Of a stretch of DNA of 5,964 nucleotides, positions 1 through 4,958 are shown piece after piece. Below the pieces are notes generated by a model. That model ran no database searches and was not told where the DNA came from. It saw only the letters and a list, made by a program, of their open reading frames with translations. Source of the DNA: Oscillospiraceae bacterium (GTDB lineage Bacteria > Bacillota > Clostridia > Oscillospirales > Oscillospiraceae); assembly GCA_017521875.1 (NCBI GenBank), contig JAFXBH010000008.1, forward strand, positions 1 through 5,964. Reading direction: 5' to 3'. The position numbers were made by a program, and so were the translations under genes. Every line of letters starts with the position of its first letter. Positions within the stretch are counted from its first letter, which is position 1.

Positions 1-256
1 CCAGAACGTCACGCAGGTTCTGACCCATGGTGTGGTAGAAGGTGATTTCCACGGCGCTGCCGTCGTAGCCACCTGTGGGCACATCAAAGTTGGGATCAGC
101 CTTCACAACATTGTCGCCGGAGGGATTGTTGCCGGAGGGGTTGTTGCCGGAGGGATTCTTGCTGGGGTCATTGGTGCTGGGATTCTTGCCGCCGCAGGCT
201 GCAAACAGGCTTACAACCAGCACAACCAGCATCAGCATTGCCAAGAGTCTTCTCAT
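1..256 (-). CDS. ABC transporter solute-binding lipoprotein, N-terminal part (3' end cut by window edge)
   Basis: This is the start of an extracellular solute-binding protein, the part of the adjacent importer that captures the substrate outside the membrane. Only the first 85 codons are in the window. Reading from the ATG at 256, there is a basic start (MRR), a hydrophobic core at residues 4-20 and a lipobox ending LFAAC, with the lipidated cysteine at residue 21. Next comes an Asn/Pro/Ser/Gly-rich tether at residues 24-49, then the beginning of the mature fold, with VEITFYHTMGQNLRDVL at residues 69-85. That segment resembles the first strand and helix of family 1 (CUT1, UgpB/MalE-like) binding proteins. 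It sits downstream of both permease genes, which supports the role. A ribosome site AAAGGA lies 11 bases before the ATG, slightly farther than ideal. The substrate is not determinable from this fragment. Confidence 0.88.
   Translation of the reverse strand, partial: MRRLLAMLMLVVLVVSLFAACGGKNPSTNDPSKNPSGNNPSGNNPSGDNVVKADPNFDVPTGGYDGSAVEITFYHTMGQNLRDVL
113..157 (-). repeat. Tandem 15-base repeats encoding NPSGN units in the lipoprotein tether
   Basis: Three near-identical 15-base units are read on the plus strand at 116-130, 131-145 and 146-160, each starting gccggaggg. They differ from one another at only one or two positions. On the coding strand they give NPSGNNPSGNNPSGD at residues 34-48 of the binding protein. 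Two more degenerate units (PSTND, PSKN) lie before them, nearer the lipidated cysteine. The segment is hydrophilic and probably disordered, and it would serve as a flexible spacer between the membrane anchor and the folded domain. Near-identity at the DNA level suggests recent duplication and possible length variation between strains. Confidence 0.8.
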
Positions 257-267
257 TTTTGCTTTTT

Positions 268-273
268 TCCTTT
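268..273 (-). promoter_or_regulatory. Ribosome binding site of the solute-binding lipoprotein
   Basis: On the minus strand AAAGGA precedes the ATG at 256 by 11 bases of A-rich sequence. The spacing is long, but no better start lies nearby. The lipoprotein signal begins exactly at this ATG, so the start is well supported by the protein. Confidence 0.55.
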
Positions 274-308
274 CTATTGTTAAATTTTTTATTAAACAAA
301 TTTATTAC

Positions 309-325
309 AAACTGCAGTGCAGTTT
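309..325. promoter_or_regulatory. Perfect inverted repeat in the permease/binding-protein gap
   Basis: The 88-base gap at 257-344 contains aaactgca-g-tgcagttt, two perfect 8-base arms around one central base. As RNA it could form a 7-bp stem with a 3-base loop. On the minus strand a TATAAA box (324-329) overlaps its upstream edge, so a transcript starting there would begin in or near the repeat. It could be an operator for a regulator, or an mRNA hairpin that protects the upstream message or sets the ratio of binding protein to permeases. No U-run follows on the minus strand, so it does not look like an intrinsic terminator. The rest of the gap is AT-rich and shows no other gene or clear promoter. 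Confidence 0.4.
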
Positions 326-344
326 ATATACAGGATACTGAAAA

Positions 345-1229
345 TCAGCCCTTGATACCGCTGCGACTTACACCTGCCATAATGTACTTCCGCAGGAAGA
401 TGAACACCAGGAACAGCGGTGCGGAAACCAAAGCGACCGCAGCCATCTGCACAGGGTAGTTCACATCACCGGAAGTGGTGGTGAATGCGTTCCGCAGACC
501 GTTGGTAATCAAGCGGTGGGCTTCATCATTGGCAACCAGCCGGGGCCACATATAGGAGTTCCATGCGCCCATCATTTTCAGAATGGTAATGGAGATCAAT
601 GTGGGCAGGGCCAAAGGTACCATAACCTTCCACAGGTACTTCAGGTCGGATGTGCCGTCTACCTTGGCAGCCAAATACAGTTCATTGGGAATCTGCAGGA
701 AGTTCTGCCGCAGCAGGTAGATGTAGAACACGCTGACCAGGAACGGGACGATCAAAACCGTATAGGTGTTCATCCAGTTCAGTTGGGTAACGGTGGTGTA
801 GTTGGTGATGGTGAACAGTTCGCCGGGGATCATCATGGTAGCCAGCAACAGGGTAAACAGAGTATCTCTTCCCTTGAACTCCAGCCGTGCGAATGCGAAT
901 GCAGACAGCACCGTGATCACCAGAGACAACAGTGTGGAAACCACACCGACGATCATTGTATTGACGAACAGGTCGCCCAGATTTGCGGTGGAGAAAGCCT
1001 CCGCATAGTTGCTGAACATAATTCTCTTAGGCCAGAAGGTAGGCACATTCAACCGGTACTCTTCCAGCGTCTTCAGAGAGGAAATGATCATCCAGTAGAA
1101 AGGGAACAGGACGATCAGCGCCATCACGATCAGAAACGCGTAAGTGAAAAGTTGCACGGAACGCTTACCTACACGGCTCTGCAAGGAGGTCTTCTGCATA
1201 TCTCTTGCATGCATAATTTTATTATCCAT
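345..1229 (-). CDS. ABC transporter permease, MalG/UgpE-like (CUT1)
   Basis: This is one of the two membrane subunits of a carbohydrate-type importer; with the partner permease it forms the translocation channel in the cytoplasmic membrane. The 294-residue protein has the typical MalG-like length. Hydrophobic segments lie near residues 28-51, 88-114, 124-140, 155-174, 206-226 and 262-281, giving six predicted membrane helices. The cytoplasmic loop that contacts the ATPase (EAA loop) is at about residues 186-209, reading LAAKVDGTSDLKYLWKVMVP. The usual glutamate of EAA is leucine here, while the DG and the final proline are kept. The start chosen is the ATG at 1229, seven bases after a strong AAGGAGG. 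A longer reading to 1295 would overlap the previous gene and has no comparable site. The stop of the preceding permease is 13 bases upstream, so the two are almost certainly co-transcribed. Confidence 0.95.
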   Translation of the reverse strand: MDNKIMHARDMQKTSLQSRVGKRSVQLFTYAFLIVMALIVLFPFYWMIISSLKTLEEYRLNVPTFWPKRIMFSNYAEAFSTANLGDLFVNTMIVGVVSTLLSLVITVLSAFAFARLEFKGRDTLFTLLLATMMIPGELFTITNYTTVTQLNWMNTYTVLIVPFLVSVFYIYLLRQNFLQIPNELYLAAKVDGTSDLKYLWKVMVPLALPTLISITILKMMGAWNSYMWPRLVANDEAHRLITNGLRNAFTTTSGDVNYPVQMAAVALVSAPLFLVFIFLRKYIMAGVSRSGIKG

Positions 1230-1236
1230 TTGCAGT

Positions 1237-1243
1237 CCTCCTT
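1237..1243 (-). promoter_or_regulatory. Strong ribosome binding site that fixes the MalG-like permease start
   Basis: The minus strand reads AAGGAGG seven bases before the ATG at 1229, a near-perfect Shine-Dalgarno sequence. It touches the TAA stop of the upstream permease (1243-1245), as expected for coupled genes. It decides the start against the longer open frame beginning at 1295. Confidence 0.85.
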
Positions 1244-2187
1244 TAGTAGTGGGTGCGTTTCTTGATAACATGATTGTTAAACAAGGTAACCACAAGGATG
1301 ATCGCGAACAGAATCAAAGCGGCTGCGCTGGCTCTGCCCTGTTTGTTGGTGCTCAGGGAGTCATAGATAAAGCCAACCATGGTATTGAGTCTGCCGGCAT
1401 CGTCGGGAGGTCCCATAGTCTCGCCAAAGATACCTACGATACTGGTGTACTCTTTGAAGCCGCCGATAAAACCGGTGATGATGACATAGGCCAGCATCGG
1501 GGACAGAAGCGGCACGGTGATTCTGCTGAACACCCGTCTGCGGGCAGTGCCGTCCACTTTGGCAGCATCGTAGTACTGCTTGTTGATGCTCTGCAGGCCA
1601 CCCAGCAGTACCAGAATCTTAAAGGGCAGGGCGTTCCACACAATGTAGACCACCATAACCGTGATATTGGCAGCATAGGTGGATCCGTAGTTGATCCAGT
1701 TCACCGGGCTTCCCCCAAAGAACTCGATCACATTGTTGATAATACCGGCGGTCACGATGATCTCGTTTTCTGTGCCGTAGAAACTGCCCACGATGTTGAA
1801 CATTGCCGCAAACACCATGCCGATGGCGATAGAGTTAGTGACATAGGGCAGGAAGAAGATGGTCTGCAGGATCTTCTGCAGGGGTTTGATGGAATTCAGA
1901 GCCACCGCGATCAGCAGCGCCAGCATAGTGGATACCGGCACAGTCAGCACACACAGAAGCACTGTATTCTTCAAACATTGCAGGAAGCGTTTGTACTGGA
2001 TAACCTTCTGGAAGTTGCCGATGCCGAAATCAAAGACTGCACCTGCAGCAGCCTTCAAGCCGCTGTAATCTTCCAGCAAGGACATCCGAACGGTGTTGAA
2101 AATTGGCCATACGGTAAAAACCAGCAGAAGTGCAATTGCCGGTGACAGGTACAGCCATGCTTTCCATTGCTGTTTGCTATCTACCAT
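1243..2187 (-). CDS. ABC transporter permease, MalF/UgpA-like (CUT1)
   Basis: This is the first membrane subunit of the importer, pairing with the MalG-like subunit to form the channel. The 314-residue protein has a short cytoplasmic N-terminus (MVDSKQQWKAW). Hydrophobic segments lie near residues 11-35, 73-98, 107-130, 173-197, 228-250 and 286-305, consistent with six helices; it lacks the extra N-terminal helices and large periplasmic insert of enterobacterial MalF, so it is closer to UgpA. The ATPase-contact loop at residues 206-230 reads YDAAKVDGTARRRVFSRITV followed by PLLSP, with aspartate in place of the first glutamate of the EAA motif. The ATG at 2187 is one base past the TGA of the ATPase gene and is preceded by GAGGTGA inside the end of that gene, suggesting translational coupling. 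Confidence 0.95.
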   Translation of the reverse strand: MVDSKQQWKAWLYLSPAIALLLVFTVWPIFNTVRMSLLEDYSGLKAAAGAVFDFGIGNFQKVIQYKRFLQCLKNTVLLCVLTVPVSTMLALLIAVALNSIKPLQKILQTIFFLPYVTNSIAIGMVFAAMFNIVGSFYGTENEIIVTAGIINNVIEFFGGSPVNWINYGSTYAANITVMVVYIVWNALPFKILVLLGGLQSINKQYYDAAKVDGTARRRVFSRITVPLLSPMLAYVIITGFIGGFKEYTSIVGIFGETMGPPDDAGRLNTMVGFIYDSLSTNKQGRASAAALILFAIILVVTLFNNHVIKKRTHY

Positions 2188-2188
2188 A

Positions 2189-3292
2189 TCAGTTCACCTC
2201 AAACTTGATTCTTTCCTCAGTTTCCTTGTTGAAAACGAAGACCTTGTGGGGTTTCAGGTTAAAACGAACCTCTGTCTGGGACAGGTCGATCTTGTTGTCC
2301 GCGTTGATAATGGAGCGAACCACAGGGTTCAGGGATGCAGCATTGGTGGATACCACGCTCACATCACGGCCCATCACTTCCACATTGCTGAGTTTGCAGG
2401 ACAGCGCGCCGTCTGCAGCCAATTCAAAGCCCTCGGGACGGATGCCCACGGTCACTGCCTGATCCTCTACACCGGGAACGGCCAACACGGCATCTTCGCC
2501 GATATACAGTTTGCCGCCCTTGACTTCGCCTTCAAACACATTGATGGGAGGTGTACCCAGGAACTTGGCCACAAACAGGTTGGTGGGATCGTCATAAACT
2601 TCCTGGGGTTTGCCGATCTGCTGGACAACGCCCAGTTTCATCACCACAATCATATCGGAGATGGACATTGCCTCTTCCTGGTCGTGAGTAACAAACACGG
2701 TAGTAATACCGGTTTCCTTTTGGATGCGTCGGATCTCTTCACGGGTCTGCAGTCTCAGACGGGCGTCCAGGTTGGAAAGCGGCTCGTCCAACAACAGAAC
2801 TCTAGGCATCTTCACCAGCGCACGGGCGATGGCCACACGCTGCTGCTGACCACCGGAAAGTTCGTTGGGCTTCCGATCCATCAGTTCATCGATCTGCACC
2901 AGTTTGGCTGCTTCGTAAGCCCGCTCCTGCATCTCTTCCTTGGTCATCTTGTCCTTGCCCTTCAGGTTCTGCAGGGGGAACAAAATGTTCTGCTTCACAG
3001 TCATATGGGGATACAGCGCATAGTTCTGGAACACCAGGCCGATACCACGGTGCTCGGTGGACAGTTCGGTCACATCGTCCTCACCGAAGAAGATCCGGCC
3101 ACTGGTGGGCTTTTGCAGGCCGCTGATCATATACAAGGTGGTGGACTTACCGCAACCGGAAGGTCCCAGCAGGCCAATCAATTTGCCGTCGGGAATCTCA
3201 AAGGTGAAGTCATTTACGGCCACAACCTCTTTGCCCGCCTTCTTGTCCCGACTGGGGAAGATTTTTGTCAGATTCTGTAATGTAACTTTCAT
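2189..3292 (-). CDS. ABC transporter ATP-binding protein, UgpC/MsmK/MalK family
   Basis: This is the ATPase that powers the importer from the cytoplasmic face. The 367-residue length fits the family, which has a nucleotide-binding domain (about 1-240) followed by a C-terminal OB-type regulatory domain. Visible motifs are Walker A GPSGCGKST (43-51, Lys49), the Q-loop at FQNYALYPHMT (Gln89), signature LSGGQQQRVAIARAL (145-159), Walker B VLLLDE (165-170, Glu170), D-loop SNLD (173-176) and the switch histidine VTHDQEEA (His203). The C-terminal part carries the family's GIRPEGFEL (283-291). All catalytic residues are intact. The ATG at 3292 follows AAGGGG by five bases. It is the first gene of the transporter group, one base before the first permease. 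Having its own ATPase is notable because many Bacillota sugar importers of this class rely on a shared one encoded elsewhere. The substrate is not determinable. Confidence 0.97.
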   Translation of the reverse strand: MKVTLQNLTKIFPSRDKKAGKEVVAVNDFTFEIPDGKLIGLLGPSGCGKSTTLYMISGLQKPTSGRIFFGEDDVTELSTEHRGIGLVFQNYALYPHMTVKQNILFPLQNLKGKDKMTKEEMQERAYEAAKLVQIDELMDRKPNELSGGQQQRVAIARALVKMPRVLLLDEPLSNLDARLRLQTREEIRRIQKETGITTVFVTHDQEEAMSISDMIVVMKLGVVQQIGKPQEVYDDPTNLFVAKFLGTPPINVFEGEVKGGKLYIGEDAVLAVPGVEDQAVTVGIRPEGFELAADGALSCKLSNVEVMGRDVSVVSTNAASLNPVVRSIINADNKIDLSQTEVRFNLKPHKVFVFNKETEERIKFEVN

Positions 3293-3334
3293 ACGAACCC
3301 CTTCTAATATATGTAAATTTTTTAGTGCACGAAT
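3293..3334 (-). promoter_or_regulatory. AT-rich 42-base gap before the transporter genes, possible weak promoter
   Basis: This is the longest gap in the right-hand part of the window and is far richer in A and T than the flanking genes. On the minus strand a TATATT box lies 16 bases after TTCGTG, a poor match to a -35 element. It also contains the palindrome gtgcac (3325-3330), flanked by short arms taaatt (3314-3319) and aattta (3332-3337, overlapping the upstream stop). The ribosome site AAGGGG of the ATPase is at 3298-3303. These features would fit a separate promoter or operator for the transporter, but each is weak and simple read-through from upstream is equally possible. Confidence 0.2.
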
Positions 3335-4099
3335 TTAATATTCCTGACGCTCTGCCCGCTCTGCGTGAATACGCTTTGTGTAGGCGATCAGGTCCTCGGT
3401 ACTTTCAAAGATATTTTGACTGGCAATATCTACGACCACCGTACCGGCCAATCGGTCGTGAATAGCAGACCGGGTATTGCCCATCAGCAGACTGATGGCT
3501 TGCGCGCCCATCAGGGCAAACAGGATCAGTGTGCCGAAGGATCCGATGGAACCCCAGAACAACATCAGCACGATATATACCGGCAGCATGGTTTCCAGAG
3601 TAAATTTGCCAAGAAGCGTTCTGGTGAACAGTTGCAAGTGATTCATCTTTACCCCATCCACCCGCACAACGCCCAGGGAAAAGCATTTCTTGCCTACCGT
3701 CTGGCCGTTCTTCAGGATCAGGGGGATCACAAATTCCAGTACCAGCATGGCTGCCAAAATCGCCAAAGATGCGATCAGCAAGGACAGGTTGACCATCATA
3801 TTATAGGCCTTCATTGCTTCCTCATCGGCAATGAGCCCATCGTAGGCGGCTTGATAGTTGGCTTTTTCTGCCTCGGTCATGGCGTCAAATTCCGCCTGGG
3901 TCATCTGAAAAGTAATGCCGTATTGACTTTCATAACTGTCATAGACCGACTGGAGTTTGGTGTCGTAGGCATCAAAACCGAAAATTGCGGAAAAGCCTGT
4001 GGCTGCGCCTACTGCCAACACACACAGCAGCATGATATCCAGGATCCAGGCTGCCATTCTTTTCCAACCGCTTCCTTTTTGCAGTTCCAATGGATTCAT
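3335..4099 (-). CDS. RDD-family integral membrane protein
   Basis: This is a 254-residue membrane protein of the RDD family, whose members are mostly uncharacterised, with some proposed to transport ions or small solutes. Family hallmarks are the early WKRMAAWILDIMLL (residues 12-25, with conserved Arg14 and Asp21), the middle NGQTVGKKCFSLGVVRVDG (131-149) and the late AIHDRLAGTVVVD (212-224). Hydrophobic segments near 15-40, 101-128, 166-182 and 187-206 suggest four helices with both ends in the cytoplasm. The loop at about 41-100 is unusually long and acidic (12 Asp/Glu against 3 Lys) and would face outside. A charged tail follows after residue 225. The ATG at 4099 is preceded by AGGAAGGA immediately upstream. 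The gene starts 13 bases after the PHP gene stop and ends 42 bases before the ATPase. Its role in this cluster is unknown. Confidence 0.88.
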   Translation of the reverse strand: MNPLELQKGSGWKRMAAWILDIMLLCVLAVGAATGFSAIFGFDAYDTKLQSVYDSYESQYGITFQMTQAEFDAMTEAEKANYQAAYDGLIADEEAMKAYNMMVNLSLLIASLAILAAMLVLEFVIPLILKNGQTVGKKCFSLGVVRVDGVKMNHLQLFTRTLLGKFTLETMLPVYIVLMLFWGSIGSFGTLILFALMGAQAISLLMGNTRSAIHDRLAGTVVVDIASQNIFESTEDLIAYTKRIHAERAERQEY

Positions 4100-4112
4100 T
4101 CCTTCCTAAGGG

Positions 4113-4955
4113 TCATTTTTTTGCCTGCGCACGCAGGTCTTCCAAAAATTGGGCCGGTACTCGTAGGTCTCCCCTGCCCACGCCCAGGCGAATATCCGGT
4201 TTGTTATCTCCGTGGTAATCACTGCCACCGCTGGGCAGCAGGTGAAATTCCTTTGCAATTTGTTCTGCCAGCGTTGTTTCCTCCGGGCTGAACTTAGGGT
4301 ACAGCACTTCCATCCCGTCCAAGCCGGCCTCCACCGCCTGGGGAAGGAATTCCCGCAGTCCGGCTTCGTCCAGATTGAGGAACGGATGGGCCAGCACAGC
4401 CACCGCGCCAATGGATTTAATGAACCGGATGGCATCAAAGGCGTCCAGCCGACGGGGCGGCACATAGAAGCCTTTGGATTCATTCAGGTATTCCTTAAAG
4501 GCGGCTTTCACCGACTCTGTATATCCCAACCGGGTCATTTCCGCACCGATCATCGCTCGGTTTACATAACCTTCGGATGCGCTTTTGATTCTTTCGTAAT
4601 CCATGGCAAAGCCGGCTGCATTCAGCCGCGCCACCAGCGCCCGATTGCTTTCCTCTTTCGCCCGGAGCAGATCTTCCAGCAGATTGGTAATTTGCAGGTA
4701 GGTTTCCGGCCGGACAAACAGACCTAAAATGTGCAGTTCGGTTTCGCCGTACTGGGTAGATAATTCCACTCCGGGGATTCCCTCTACCGGGCTATTTTCA
4801 GCCGCTGTCATAAATGCCGGCAGACCTGCCACTGTATTATGGTCGCACAGAGCCACTGCGGAAAGGCCCAACGCTTCTCCCTGACGGATCAGTTCTGCCG
4901 GGGAACAGGTGCCGTCGGAAAAATGGGAGTGAGAATGAAGGTCGCAGTACATCAT
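4113..4955 (-). CDS. PHP-domain metal-dependent phosphoesterase (YciV / nucleoside-3',5'-bisphosphate phosphatase-like)
   Basis: This is a soluble hydrolase of the PHP superfamily, which removes phosphate using two or three bound metal ions. The 280-residue length matches stand-alone members such as YciV (RNase AM) and the 3',5'-nucleotide bisphosphate phosphatases. The expected ligands are all visible: DLHSHSHFSDGT at residues 5-16 (His7, His9, Asp14), CDHNT at 37-41 (Asp38, His39), Glu64 in PGVELS, His75 in ELHILG, His190 in AHPF and GSDYHG at 244-249 (Asp246, His248). An inserted helical region at about 84-180 is usual for this subfamily. Known relatives act on nucleotides with a 3' phosphate or on RNA 5' ends; the exact substrate here is inferred only. 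Either of two adjacent ATG codons (4955 or 4952) could be the start; GAAGG lies about 8-11 bases before them. The upstream fusion gene ends three bases before, indicating one transcript. Confidence 0.92.
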   Translation of the reverse strand: MMYCDLHSHSHFSDGTCSPAELIRQGEALGLSAVALCDHNTVAGLPAFMTAAENSPVEGIPGVELSTQYGETELHILGLFVRPETYLQITNLLEDLLRAKEESNRALVARLNAAGFAMDYERIKSASEGYVNRAMIGAEMTRLGYTESVKAAFKEYLNESKGFYVPPRRLDAFDAIRFIKSIGAVAVLAHPFLNLDEAGLREFLPQAVEAGLDGMEVLYPKFSPEETTLAEQIAKEFHLLPSGGSDYHGDNKPDIRLGVGRGDLRVPAQFLEDLRAQAKK

Positions 4956-4958
4956 ATC

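Noticed and set aside
116..160. 15-base repeats as a CRISPR-like array
   Set aside because: The units are contiguous without spacers, are in frame, and encode a lipoprotein tether.
309..325. Inverted repeat as an intrinsic terminator
   Set aside because: The stem is short and AT-rich, and on the minus strand it is followed by GTAATAAA rather than a run of T.
1230..1295. Upstream extension of the MalG-like permease to 1295
   Set aside because: It would overlap the previous permease by about 50 bases, adds residues unlike the family, and lacks the strong ribosome site found before the ATG at 1229.
516..2145. Plus-strand open frames at 516-1265 and 1144-2145
   Set aside because: Both lie opposite the two permease genes, show low-complexity His/Gln/Asp-rich translations, and match no family; they are complements of real genes.
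2093..3280. Long plus-strand open frame (395 codons) opposite the ATPase gene
   Set aside because: It is antisense to a gene with every ABC ATPase motif intact, and its translation is rich in His and Gln with no recognisable domain, as expected from the complement of a codon-biased gene.
4115..4122. Run of seven A on the coding strand just before the PHP stop, as a programmed frameshift site
   Set aside because: A shift would change only the last few residues and yield no further domain; lysine codons at a protein end explain the run.
3365..4727. Plus-strand open frames at 3365-4291 and 4212-4727
   Set aside because: They are opposite the RDD and PHP genes, which have clear family motifs, and cross the boundary between them without any signal of their own.
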